This document shows positions 45,888 through 57,836 of a stretch of 64,000 nucleotides of DNA, in pieces. The DNA is from Paraconiothyrium sp. Pb-2020 (taxonomy: Eukaryota; Ascomycota; Dothideomycetes; Pleosporales; Didymosphaeriaceae), in the NCBI GenBank assembly GCA_022419385.1, contig JAJUBI010000001.1, positions 4,712,001 through 4,776,000 on the forward strand. Direction: 5' to 3'. The position numbers were made by a program, and so were the translations under genes. Below the pieces are notes generated by a model. It searched no databases and was not told where the DNA came from. It saw only the letters and a list, made by a program, of their open reading frames with translations. Position 1 is the stretch's first letter. The number at the start of each line of letters is the position of its first letter.

Positions 45888-47512
45888 ATGACGAACCCCG
45901 TCCTAGAGTTCCATTACGATGTGTGTGCGCTCCCCTCGACTTCCAATTCACGTACATGTGCCCACCACTAACATGCACAGATATCCTGTCCCTTCGCCTA
46001 CATAGCATCCACCCGCGTAGAAGCCCTCGCAGCCCGTGCAGGTGCGACTCTAATATGGCGGCCCGTCCTTCTCGGCGCAATTTATCGCGCTACGCCTGCA
46101 CCACAAGGCGCATCGGGATCGGCATCAGACGTATTCAATCCTACTAAAAAAGCCGTGACTGCTGCGTCTATGCAGCGAACTCTACGACGGTATAAGATCA
46201 AGTACAACCCGCCGCCTCGGCATCCGCGTAAGACGGTAAATGCGCTGAGGTTGTTGTATGCAGTAGGAGATGACGAACGAAGGTTGTTGACGGAGAGGTT
46301 ATTCCAGGCGTATTGGGTAGAAGGGAGAGACGTCAGCGATGACCAGGAGCTATTGGAGATCGTGAAAGAGAGTGGGATCCGGAGTGGGATGCCAGTGTCG
46401 GAAAGAACGTACGTTGATGTAAGTGCAAGGCAAGCGTTAGAGAGAGCGACTGCGGACGCCATTGAGCGAGGCGCTTTTGGCGTACCTGGCTTCTGGATTC
46501 CTGGAGAAACATGGATTGATGTGAGTGGCGAGCAAAAAATAGGAAGGTTTTACTGGGGCCAGGACCGGATGCACTTCGTAGAGGCCTCTCTTCTTGCGCA
46601 ACGCAGTGGTGGTAGATGGGAGAAAGTGAGCGAACTGAAGAGTCTCGTGCCGAGGTGTCTACCTGATCGCAGAATCAGTAGTAGGGTCAGAGTGGACTTC
46701 TGGTACGACTTCAGTAGTCCATGGGCGTTTCTAGGATGGACACAGCTCGAACGGCTCAAGAGGACATTCGGCGACAACTTAGAGATCCAGATGAAGCCCT
46801 TTTTGTTAGGCGTACTGTTCCGAGAGTGAGCATCTATGACACCCCAGTCATTGAACAGAGGCTGACTAGCTATCGTTACAGAATCGGTGCCCCGAATCTT
46901 CCTTCGAGTGCTCTTTCGCCAACCAAAGCTGTCTGGGCTCAACAAGACCACAGCGACTGGGTTCGATTCTGGAATGCCATCAATGTGCAGGAAGGTAAGC
47001 CAGACAAGAATGTAGACTTCCACTGGCCCGATGTTTTCCCTATACGCACCCCGACAGTGCTGAGATGTGCCATTGCTGAGCCTGCGACTGTGCCAACTAT
47101 CTGTGAGTCCCATCTGGGTTCCGTCAATGTCCATAGCTGACTTTCCCCAGACCGTGCTTGCTGGGAAGACAATGCAAACGTAAATGAATATTCCGTTCTT
47201 ATCGAGGTCCTGAACAAAGGGGGATTCGACGGTGCCGAGCTACTTAAGAAAGCGGACGCGCCATACTTTAAGCAGAAACTTCGACATTTGACTGCACAAG
47301 CAAAACATTTGGGTATTTGCGGAGCTCCGACTTATCGTGTCTTCCGCCGGACCTCAGATAGTGGCTGGCAGCATGTGGGTGGTATCGTTTGGGGTCAAGA
47401 CCAGTCAAATGTTGTGGAGGACCTCATTGCAGGTTGGAACAGCGACGATACTGCAGCTCTTACGGAACCATGGAAGACTGTCGAAAGTCACAGGAAAACC
47501 GCTCGACTCTAG
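45888..47512 (+). CDS. Fused double kappa-GST / 2-hydroxychromene-2-carboxylate isomerase-like protein
   Basis: Protein of 486 aa in four exons: 45888-45920, 45981-46825, 46882-47102 and 47151-47512. Two DsbA-like kappa-GST/HCCA-isomerase modules follow each other. The first starts EFHYDISCPFAYIASTRVEA and ends near GVPGFWIPGETW. The second starts VDFWYDFSSPWAFLGWTQLE and ends near GICGAPTYRVF. Each has the family's thioredoxin-fold entry with a Ser/Pro where a thioredoxin would have Cys, followed by the helical insert (WPDVFPIRTPTVLR in the second). Members use glutathione in isomerisation of ring-cleavage products. Single-domain proteins of about 220 aa are usual, so this is a fusion or internal duplication. 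Introns are 60, 56 and 48 nt. Confidence 0.82.
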
Positions 47513-48564
47513 ACAAGCGAATGGCTCCGCGAGATCAACGTACTTTCTCCCACAGAATGTGCCGCCTACCATACCATCCCAGGTATATATAGCAAAGCTC
47601 ACTTTGCACATTTCAGTATGTGCACCACTATCGAAGTGAGGAGTATCCGCCTGAATGTTTCCGGGGAGTGATCTGAAACCTCTCCGATGGCAACTTCAAC
47701 CCTGGAATGAAGCACGGCATAGCCTCAGCCAAAGATCCCTTTTCAGGTACCCACCCTTCGAAACGCATGATTCGACCACACGGTCCGACGAATCCTCCAC
47801 GTCTGCACAGAACCACGCAATACCTAAGGAAACAATGCGAACAGACTCCGAGTAACGAGGAATAGTGGGTCTAAAACTTGCCAACAATCACATGTATGTA
47901 CTGCATTTGAACAATTTGTATCCGCATCCGGCAACGGAACACATGATGAAGATTGTATTCATCAAAGCTGTTCGGGCTCGATCGCGCTGCGTTTCCGTCC
48001 GGATGTCATCCATCAGCCTGTTTCGGCATACCTTTGACCCAAACAGCCGCATCGCGTTTCCCATATATTGCCGCCAGGCTGTAGGCATCAAAAGTCCATC
48101 CGAAAGTCTTTTCTGGAAGCCTACCCTCACCAGGAGATGCTGCTCGCTGATTGGCTGTGACGCGTATGAAACGCAGCTGACCAGGATATGGTTGGTCTCT
48201 TGCGGAGGACCCTAACCAGCACTGTTACAGGAGATATTGCGAATTTTATGCATGCCTCTGCGAAGCACTGTAGCGCATTAAAATAGGTGTGGGGCAGTGC
48301 GTACTTGCGTATCGGTAGGGCGCTCGAGCACCAGCGGTGCCATGGAGGCGAAGGCGAGTATGTGTATTTAGTGGGAGCGTCGCTTTTGAGCCGCGGGCCA
48401 AGGCTATGTGTAGTTTCTCTTTTCGTGTGACATTCCGTTCAAGTAGTTGAGGTAGTGTCCTCTTGCCACTCCTTGTACTGAAATCTCGTTGGCGCATGCC
48501 AAAGGCAATATACGTACGCTCTTTGCTTGACGGAAGAATATACTCACTCCCTAACATCGACACG
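47513..48564. other. Intergenic region, nothing recognised
   Basis: About 1 kb. A frame is open from 48463 into the next gene, but I place the start at 48565. The rest holds no recognisable gene. Confidence 0.35.
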
Positions 48565-49551
48565 ATGGCTGAACTGGCGGTTACACTGGCTGACGCCTCA
48601 CCTGTCTCTCCACTCCAAGACGCTGGCAAACATATGGCTACACCCAGCGACCGAGACTCGGGCGTTTTCCTTTCCGACAATGAAGACCTACCTCCAACCG
48701 TATTTCCACGCTCCCTCTCAACAAATACCACCTCGCAACGAACGGACTCCATAGCACGCCTCCGTCGTCCCGCCGAGCTTAATTTAGGCTTTGACAGCAA
48801 CACCAACGATACCAAGCCACGCTCAGAGCTCGATCTCCGTTTTGATCTCATTCGCAACTCGAAGAACCAGAATAAAGCCGCGCTTCGATCACCCACACAA
48901 CTCTTAAAAGATCGCTTGAATCTCTCGCCAAAGAATGCAGATATTGAGGAGAAGGTGCGCATATTTACACCGCCGAAGCCCATGCTCAACGGCTGCATCC
49001 TGCCTGGACCCAAGGTACAGATGAAACCTTTCACCGGCTCATCGGTACGTGCCCGAATAGAAAGGAGCGGCCGGCCTGCTTGGTGGTGCAAATTCGACAA
49101 GCTTGTTATGTTCGACGGTATCGAGAAGAGCAATGATGGAAACTTGAGATTCAAGACGCGGACGAGCAAGGGGCTGTCGATTGCGCGACGGCGAGGCGAT
49201 ACCGAGACGGTTGTCATCCCTATGGATTGCTCGCATTGCCAAGATATGCTCAACCGAACGGAGTGGAAGTATGATATCCAAGTGTGCAAGCGCAGCGTGT
49301 GCTGGGACTGTAAGGAACGATGTCGGTGGGAATTGATGCAGGAAGAAGAGAATATACAGCTTGAAAGAGTGAGCGACGAAAGAATAGATGCGAACAGAAT
49401 AAGAGCCGATAGTTTGTTGCAGGACGAGCGTGTGCACGAAGAAGAGCTGCTAGCCAAGATTGGCATCGAGCAGCGACCAGATATATCGTTCGAGACTATT
49501 GGAGGTATCAAGGAGAGACTGGATGACGCTGCATTGCCGGCTAGCGTATGA
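48565..49551 (+). CDS. Conserved-looking protein with C-terminal cysteine motifs (328 aa)
   Basis: Single exon, ATG at 48565 (an upstream in-frame Met exists at 48496). The first 150 residues are serine/threonine-rich and disordered. The second half is ordered: a block with PAWWCKFDKLVMFDGIE, then paired cysteines (CSHCQDM and, 30 residues on, VCKRSVCWDCKERCRWEL) that could bind zinc. A charged helical tail follows (NIQLERVSDERIDANRIRAD). I do not recognise the family. Confidence 0.65.
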   Translation: MAELAVTLADASPVSPLQDAGKHMATPSDRDSGVFLSDNEDLPPTVFPRSLSTNTTSQRTDSIARLRRPAELNLGFDSNTNDTKPRSELDLRFDLIRNSKNQNKAALRSPTQLLKDRLNLSPKNADIEEKVRIFTPPKPMLNGCILPGPKVQMKPFTGSSVRARIERSGRPAWWCKFDKLVMFDGIEKSNDGNLRFKTRTSKGLSIARRRGDTETVVIPMDCSHCQDMLNRTEWKYDIQVCKRSVCWDCKERCRWELMQEEENIQLERVSDERIDANRIRADSLLQDERVHEEELLAKIGIEQRPDISFETIGGIKERLDDAALPASV

Positions 49552-49790
49552 TGGGCGGTGAAAAAGGGAGTTGGCTAACTTGGAAGCCCTCTGGAAGGCA
49601 CGAACCTCCTGTCTTATGTGAATATTTGATCAATGATATCTTTCCTATTGTCGTGGAATTGTACATAGATTCCGACGCTTGCAGAGTTGTATCATAAATG
49701 CTCAAAGGGGTATATGCAAGAGACTGTAAGATGAGGATTGGAGAAATGAAGGGCCCCTGCATGAACCTCAACGGCACATGCGGCTAACGG

Positions 49791-50874
49791 CTAATCAAGA
49801 TCCATAGCATCATCCATATACTCGAACGGAACATCCTCCATCTCCAGAACACCCTCCATCTCCAAAATGTTGCTTGTGTTTTGAGGCTGCGCTTGCTGTT
49901 CAAAGTCCCGGCTAGTAAAATCATTCGGGTTGGCGTCTGGACGCTCTTTGACCGTGACATGAGCATGTTCACAGGCAGCTAGCAGATACCGAAGCATGGT
50001 GTCTAATTCCAAATCCTGTAAACGGACGTTCTTTTTAGGACCCTCGTCTTGATCGTAGCCATCTGTCTTGGTAACCTCCTCGCCTGCATCCTTCCATGCA
50101 TTCCGGTAGTCTTTCGCTATGCCGAGTTGTATGCGTACGTTCTGATTCCCTAGGGAGACATGCAGCGGGCAGGTTGGGTCATCGAGCGCTTCCAGTAGAT
50201 TCGCGTGGAAGGCGTGGACAGCACGTGGTCGTGTTCGGTGCAGGTCAGGGTTCGTGATGTATTTGAGGGCATTGACGTTTGAACGAGCTTGAGGTGCAAT
50301 GCCAGAAACATGAACGCCCATGATCTCGAGAGAAGTAGAGATGTACCGCTCGAGCAAAGTGTAGAACTCGAAGAAGTCCACCTTGAACATGGATTCTGCC
50401 TGTTTCTATGATATGTTAGCTTTGGCGTGGAGTAGGCCTATGGCCATGGTCACCTACACTGTTGATACTCCGCATGAAGGCATAGCGCAACTCTACGCTA
50501 CCATTGATTTTGCCATTCTGGTCAACCTCCGCTCGCGATATCTCGATCGCACGCAGGTACGACACTGCGAGGGACTCAGCTTTCCACTGCAGGCGATCCA
50601 GGAGTCGCGTTGCTTTTGCTTTATCCTTTTTAAGCTTCTCCGCTTTCGATTGTGCCAGAGTCTCCAGCGGCGTCTTACGTGCATACTGCCAAACCCGAAG
50701 GTACAAAGTCAGTGTATGTCTCACACAAGTGGGGTTGGTACATTGCCTCGTGTCTTAGCTAAGCGAAGAAAAGGTTCTTTTCTTATAAAGTAGATAAAGA
50801 TAGTCTTTCGCTTAGCAGAAAGAACACATCCACTTTCTACCCGGGAGACTTGCCTTGGAGTTTGCAAGCGACAT
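49791..50874 (-). CDS. Uncharacterised helical protein (287 aa) with a GC-AG first intron
   Basis: Exons 50874-50854, 50685-50458 and 50405-49791. The first exon has seven codons (MSLANSK) and ends AAG|GCAAGT, a textbook GC donor; the 168-nt intron ends GGCAG with CACTGAC before it. The second intron is a normal 52-nt one. The long frame has no ATG of its own, which forces an upstream exon. The protein is helical and charged at first (AEKLKKDKAKATRLLDRLQW), then FKVDFFEFYTLLERYISTSL and LHRTRPRAVHAFHANLLEAL, and ends in a very acidic tail (YMDDAMDLD). The family is not recognised, though it looks well conserved. Confidence 0.65.
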
Positions 50875-51349
50875 AACGTACACCGCAGGGTGTTCAGGTT
50901 AGCTGATGGTTAGTGCGGAGGCGCTTTAAAATATTTCAAGCGTGCGGATCACATCGTACTTATGCGGAGCCGCAGGCTGAACACCAAGACAGTCAGAGCA
51001 CGCCTTGACCGTTGCCTGTCTGCGACATACAGTGAGAAAGTTACACCGAAGTTGCTGCCCGGGCCTCCGAGGTTCTTGGCAGGTCACGTGAAAGCGCGTT
51101 TTCTACTAGTTCCGAGGTTCTCAACCTCAAACATGAAACGCGCTTCTGTGCACAATGGCTTGGGCTACTGGTGTCACTCAAGTATTCCCAAGGAAGATCT
51201 AGCTTCACTTTAAGACACAGAGTCTGCCATCGTCTTCGACACCATGTCATGCCACGGCAACTCCAGCGCCGCCTGCACCATCTTCATGTCCACCCTTCTT
51301 GGCAGCTTCTACTGCATGATCATTACAGCCTCAGCATGATTCGAGTCTC
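50875..51349. other. Intergenic region, nothing recognised
   Basis: 475 bases: promoter of the preceding minus-strand gene and 3' region of the next one. Confidence 0.35.
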
Positions 51350-51817
51350 CTACATGCCCTCGGCGTGCGCATCTCTCGCCTTGCGCTCACCCTCATCCTC
51401 ACGTGCGAAGGCTCCTTCACCGTGAGCGTAGGACGGAACAGGGACCGGACCGATGTCGACAGGCGCCCTTGATATTGGGTCGCGAATGGTGTATCCTAAT
51501 GAGTCAATCATATGTATAAAAAAAAACAATGTGCTGAAGAGAATTTTTAGGGTATTGCCCAAACCAGAAAAAGAAGCTTTGAGGTAGATGGAAGAATGCT
51601 GTTCAACCCAGTAAAGAGATAGCGGTCAAAACGTACCAAGCTGAAACCACTGGCGGGCTTCCTCCAAGGTCACCAAAATGTCCCGACCCGAGGATGCGCG
51701 AGGTACCAAAAACGCCTGGGCAGAAGGGTTCGCTAGAAGTCGATTTGAATGAAGAGGCTCTGACGAGCGAGCTGGAGAGGAAGAGGAGGGGTTGTAGAGA
51801 GGTGGGGAAGATGACAT
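51350..51817 (-). CDS. Small uncharacterised protein (108 aa)
   Basis: Exons 51817-51637 and 51495-51350; the 141-nt intron has a GTACGT donor and ATTGACTCATTAG end. The N-terminus is serine/proline-rich; the centre has LVTLEEARQWFQLGYTIRDP, a compact amphipathic block completed across the splice, and the C-terminus is charged (EDEGERKARDAHAEGM). No family recognised. The smooth join at QLG|YTI supports the model. Confidence 0.6.
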
Positions 51818-54800
51818 GATGGATATCGAAGTTTGGCGGTGGTCGCTTCGTGTTGCGATTTGAATGATGAACGTACTGGATCGATACTTGAGACCCCGAG
51901 AGCGCGTATATAGCTTATAGTACGCACTCATCTCTGATTGAGCCTCGAGGCACACCCGACAAGTCTGGCGCGCGATTGCATCTGACGTTTCGTTTCTCTG
52001 AATGTGTAAAGACTCGATGGTTCCAGTATGCGAAGAACTGAAGTGCAAACGTTCCTGGTCCGCCGTACTGACCGCTTCGACATCTGTACGGACAAGCTCG
52101 AGCTGAACACATGTATACAACCTATCATCGTTCACGGTCGGAACAGCCCCGAGCAGACCTTGATTGTATAATGTCCGTTCCGTCCCCACTCATTCACGTG
52201 TCTGCCTCCAGCAAGTGGGGAAAGATACCAGCTAAATATTTTCCAACAAACAAACTCGGAGACAATGCTATAAGACGGTAGCATTGCAGCCGGCCTTACC
52301 AACGCCCACCTTGAGTGGACTGAAACGCAGTAGTAGAGGGATCCCGGCATCGCGAACGCTTATTCTTATTAGTCAACTTGGACTTTGACGACACGATTGT
52401 ACTTAATTTCGTACAAGTTCTAGTGGAGAACTCATTAATTCAACACCATTATTTGCAATCAAAATGCCGGCTACTCCGGCTTCGTAATAGCATTACCCGC
52501 ACTGTTGAGGTACAGTATCGACTCACTCCTGCTCCTACAATGGTCCCGAGGTCTTCACTGCCTGCACAAAGGTCTGCGCATTGTATTTAGCGCCATGCCA
52601 ATTCATTTGGGCATTGCCATTTGGGATATACCTTTTCGCTTATGTCAATCCCAAGATTTGCCAGTAGTATCGTCTTGCTCAATACCCACTTGCGCCACTA
52701 CCTGCTCGACATAATCGGCGCGTGGCCAGCTCGACTGCAACATGCATTTGCTCTAGTATTTCAGTTCACCATACCGGAAATCATCCGTCTTACACCCCAC
52801 ATGTGCACCCCTTGATGCACGTTAATGATCATCTTGCTCAGATACCGGCCAAAGCTGTGAATACCATAGTCGCCTGGGAACCGGTAGCGGTAGTCACGAC
52901 AACGGAGCTGTTAGCGATGCCGAGGAGTGTGTCCCGGTCCGCCAGGTCAGTGTCTAGGTCATCCCCAACATTTGGCGAGGCTCGGTGAGAATGTAGTGGT
53001 CGCGGCAGCTGTCTGCGAGAGTAAATATGCCCAAGGTCCCTTGTCTATGGATGAGCGCGCGTTGCAAGCGAAACGGTGATTGAAAGGAAGAGTTAGACTC
53101 CAATGTAGTTGCCCCAGTTAAAGTGCGGTTAGTTAGAATGCCTTCGACCGGCCCACCTGGGTACCAGACTGTGCGTGAAAATAAGGTGCCGAATTCGATC
53201 GAGATTCATTCTGGGAGAGCGTCTTCAGGGGCACAATTCGCAGTCGTTTATTCGGGGCAGCTGGGATGTTTCGAAGCTTTTCCTTGAAATATCGGGGCTA
53301 CATATACAACCTTGGAGTCGTAGCCCGCGAATGTGTGAGAAAGATTGAAGCACAAAATCGGTTCACTATAGCTAATCGCTCGTGGTTCAACGCTGATTGC
53401 TTCTATATCGAATCCTTACATGCATACTATCTTTGGTCCAATCCTTTCCCCTTAGTGGGTTCACGGTCGACACGGATCCTTGAATCTATTCTTGGATAAG
53501 TATTGAGCACGTGATTTTTTCGAATCGAAGGGGTAATTCGGACGACTGAGGATGCCATAATCACGTGGAGACTAGCTCTAGTACCGTTATCTATAATAAT
53601 AAATCACCTAAGTGATAATCTATAATGGTTAGTGTTACCTAGGGAAGAAATTGACAAACTGTATGATCCCGGCATCGCAACGGCGCCTTGTATATTAGAA
53701 AACTTACAACTAGCTATTTTTGGGACATTAGATATTGCGTAAAGCGATATATGCCTCTCTGTTGCCTATCTAAGATGTTATTATCGTTTCCACAAAAGAA
53801 ATGGCCTACGGCCTGAGGTTCATTTTTTGGAAAGAACCGATGAATGCGATACGTTTGGAATGTCAGTTGTGATTTGGGGCTCAATCTCCAACCCAAACAC
53901 AGGCCCCATCTCTGACCAACATCTGCGCAACGACAATGAAGCCCCTAGTAGCTGGACTCGCACTGGCTACGTACACACACACACACACACACCCTCATCA
54001 AAGGCCTGAACTTCTAAGCACAGGCCAACATTGCATTTCTTTTCTCCCGATCTGCGATCGACGGTATCCAGCAGATCACTCCTAGGACCAGCCACTGTAC
54101 GGTGTGGGCTATCCACGTCGACTGACAGAACTGAGCCCGCATGGAAGCGCGACATTCCGCCATATATAGCCAAGGGTGTGAGAGCTACGATGGTGGCAAT
54201 GAAATTCTTGATGATTTGATAATTGGCAAAAGGGTTGAATGCGATGAAGTGGAGCAGGTAAATTTGACAACACATGTAGTGTTTGGACGGCCAACAGGGC
54301 TTTGGCAGGGACAGTAATGAGAAGCGGTGAAAAGGTGGGGTAATACATTCTTGTAGCATGCAGGTGTGGATGCAGAGTTGCGCGCGGTGGGATTGCAAAA
54401 GGATATTATGACGAAAGCATCGTCATCTGTGCCGTTATAGCTTAACTTGGTCGGCAAGCTTCTGATAGTGTGTGAATGAGGGGAAACCGACAAGCAAACA
54501 AATACTGCTTGTCCCGGAGATGGCGGACATTCTTCTCGGCAAGGATGCTACTGTACTGGCGCCGTTGAGGTATAGAAAGATGCCGTGAGACCGCCATCTT
54601 TGTTCGTACTCAATGTTAGCTGGGCATGTTTTCGGCGCCATCTGCGTCAGACCGTTCGCAGCCGCAAGCCCCCATGCTTTCCTTACGTAGCCGACCTACC
54701 GCGCCTTCAAACACACATGTGCACCGCTTCTTCGTCAGCCTTGCTGAGCCTCGTCAATGATGGTATTCTCCACACGCGAAGGCGGACAGCCGGACGGGAT

Positions 54801-56182
54801 TCAGCGCGACTGAACTGCTCAAAACAACATTCTGTGGTCTCCGGTGTGCGTTCGTGAACTACTACAAGTACGAGAGGAGGAAAGGCTCATGGGAGAAAGG
54901 GCAACTTCCGCCCAACCGCCAACCATTACGAGCCCGTCGTGATGCTGAAGTCTGCCTGACTGGCCTCGTATCAAGACCTGGCCTCACTCGATGTTTAACG
55001 CTCCTGCACGTCTTCTCCGCTATTGCGGCTTGTGGCAAAACTCGACAGTGGAAAACCCAAATTAAGACAAACAACATTCGGCACCAAGCCGTTAGAAGCG
55101 CTGTTGGCTGAGCATCTTCTCCACGGCGATATAGGAACGCTGTAGCTATTCATCAAGCGTCCCATTGTCTATGAGCTCACGGGTCCGTGACCTGAGGCCG
55201 GCTTCCGCGAAAGCCCCCATTTGGCGATTGAGATTCAGAAACCTGAAAAGTGTTCCTGGAACGTAGAATAATTGGCGACCGCACGTGCGCCACCACATCA
55301 TCCCCAACGTATTGTCCCGCCCGTCATTTTCAGTGCCTTCAGCGGAGCGGCCTCGAATTCCTCAACGCAGAGGAATCTTTGCCAGTGGTCATGTGCGCTT
55401 TGCTTGTGGCGTTATGGGTTGGCAGATGCTGGTGATGTTCGACCCCCAGCCCGTCCACAAATCGGAATCTCAAGGCGACGAGCCAGGAAACAGTTCCGTC
55501 CGTCTGCTCGGATTGCTACCGTTCCAAGGCGCACTTCGGCGGCTTGTTCTCGCTGAGTCGGGGCCAGACAACTGTAGAACTAGTTGCCATTGTGGCACGT
55601 CGCGCATTCCAGTCAACCGGGGGCCAAAAGATCTATCCGTATCACCGAGGGAGATTTTCCTTGATGAGATGCTGAAGATGGGTGATTGTTCAAGAGACGT
55701 CAGGATATACTCTACGATGAACTGATTAGCAGAATCCCAATATCTACAGTAGGATGCTAGTAGCCCTACCCGAGTGCGGGACGTTCCAACGCGGCAGGCC
55801 TTACCGCGTCGGGTTAGCATGGAAGCATCGCGTACGCATCTGCTCAGCCACGATGCGCCACCTGGACGCGATACTTGATATGTTCCGAAGTTCCACTTGT
55901 TGCCGTCACATATATCCCCGCTCACTCGACGACTATCTCCTTCGTGTTCCTTCGTTGTTCTTATATCACCCTGCCCATCCTCGTAATCACGTAATAGTAC
56001 ACTCACGGTCGTCCGGACAAAGCGGAGCGCATCAGCGACAGAGCTACTGCACCCAGCACCAACGCCTAGCCTTGCCACGACACTACTCTACATATTCTCT
56101 CCGCTACCAGGCAACTTCTTGTCTCTGTTGAGAGCGCCTCTCCTTGTTTCGCTACATTCACAAAACTATCAAATCCGACTCA
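51818..56182. other. 4.4-kb gene-poor region
   Basis: Many short open frames on both strands, none with conserved motifs or a coherent splice model. It contains an AC dinucleotide repeat and an AT-rich stretch around 53580-53720. The last few hundred bases should hold the promoter of the CYSTM gene. No intact mobile element recognised. Confidence 0.4.
53973..53992. repeat. AC dinucleotide microsatellite
   Basis: Ten uninterrupted AC units in the gene-poor region. Confidence 0.9.
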
Positions 56183-56644
56183 ATGGCATCCAACAAATAC
56201 GTGCGTCTCTGCATCCCTGGAAGTCATTTCATATCACACTAACAACCCTAGGACTCACCGGCCGGCGCGCCACCTGCCTACCCTCAATCACCACCTCCCG
56301 CTCATCACGATGCCGGCCCCCCACCCGGTGGTCCCTACCAGCCTCCAGCGCCCTACTACGGCGGCTCCCCTGCACCTCCTAACGACTATTACGGCGCATC
56401 ACCGAACCCATACGCGCAAGGCCCGGGACCCTACGGCCCGCCGCAAGGACAGTATGGGTCACCGCAGGGACAGTATGGACAACCGGGATATGGACCGCCG
56501 CAGCAGGGCATGTATTACCAGCAGGGACCACCACCCCCTGGAGGTTACTACGACAACCAAAGGAGAGGCGGTGCGTCGGATGGGATTTGTGCGGGTCTGT
56601 TGGCGGCACTGGCATGCTGTTGCTGCCTGGACTGTCTGTTCTAA
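56183..56644 (+). CDS. CYSTM-type tail-anchored protein (136 aa)
   Basis: Exons 56183-56200 (six codons, MASNKY) and 56252-56644, intron 51 nt. The body is a proline/glycine/tyrosine/glutamine-rich repeat-like tail (PYGPPQGQYGSPQGQYGQP). It ends with a hydrophobic cysteine cluster (GICAGLLAALACCCCLDCLF) typical of the CYSTM module, which inserts into membranes from the C-terminus. Family members are linked to stress tolerance in yeasts and plants. The architecture is diagnostic; a specific role is not. Confidence 0.85.
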
Positions 56645-57836
56645 GTTGAAAAGCCCTCAGCCAAAATAGTCAAGTCGTTCCGGGATGGTGATATGGGGAT
56701 TCAGTTGTCCAGGACAGGCTTTATCGAGTTCCGCCTGCTGGACGGGTTAATAAGAGGCGAATTAGGGATGCAAGGGTGCATTGACTCCCTTTACCGTATC
56801 GATGCCTTCATATACTTCACCTATCTAAATTTCATCTTGCGTTCTGTTCACCGGAAAGAGTGCTCTGGCGGCAGGGACTCTAATGGTTATCGTCCAGGGT
56901 TCACGATTCTTGAATTACGAACTTTAGTTGATTGGAACTGCAGCTGATAGTATCGCCCTCGACTGGAAACCGACAGCATTTGTAAAGTGAATGATCCAAT
57001 GTCTTTCAGATTAGTCAATGACTGGATCTAATCTAATATGGACTGCAAATGTCAAGTATAGGACGCTTGCCCCCTGTCAATCCATTGTATAGACAGTCTG
57101 GCCGCATCCTGCACCTCGCTTAATGCAAATCCAGGATCGATTGCATACTGCCAGATTCAAACGCAGAACCATGCGTCTGGCAAATGGCACCTGTGGAGTG
57201 GATGTCATATGTAGATTGTGCAGTGTACTACAGACCATAAATGGAACAAGCATTGTATTCCCGGTCCACGAGGCATATGAATCGTGATAGTTGAATGAAG
57301 AGTAGGCCTGGTCGTAGATGCAGCAAAAGGGCAGGACGCTAAGGGGAAGTGTTAATACATCCAACATTCGGTCACAAACGTTTCATGGTCAGTAGATCCG
57401 ATACGTACAAACCTGTCGGGATAATCGAGTCGCATCGCCGCAGGAATTCGGGGGCGGAAAGGGTGGAAAGTATTCGACGTTCTACGGGATTCGCTCGAGT
57501 AAAGTACAAAATGGGGAAATCGCCAAATCGTATCGATCGATCGACCGACCGTGAATGAACCTTCGACCGAACCGAAACCGATATCGCCGTTACGATCGCC
57601 ATGAAAGCATGGTTCCGATTCGCGTGACTGCTTCAATATTAACGCCGACTCTTACATAGTCGCCGAAACCGCCATCGAAAGGTGAAAAGGGAACCCTTGA
57701 AGGTTGCTGCAAACCCGACTCCTCCGTTAACTTTTTGGCAATCTCACGACAGTTCATACCGAATGCGAGAGAAGGATGACTGGACAAAAGGTGTAGGCCG
57801 TGTACCGCATAGGCATGGTGGGTAAGTGACAAACAA
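56645..57836. other. Convergent intergenic region with a CGA-rich patch
   Basis: 1.2 kb between convergent genes. Around 57531-57600 there is a patch rich in TCGA/CCGA words, including a self-complementary TATCGATCGATCGA. No gene found. Confidence 0.4.

Noticed and set aside
48246..49511. 421-aa minus-strand open frame
   Set aside because: Exact antisense shadow of the 328-aa plus-strand gene; serine/arginine/leucine-rich with no domain.
53973..53992. Telomere- or CRISPR-like repeat
   Set aside because: It is a plain AC microsatellite; no other regular repeat array exists in the window.
55470..56078. 202-aa minus-strand open frame in the gene-poor region
   Set aside because: Low-complexity arginine/serine content, no motif and no splice partner; not enough to call a gene.
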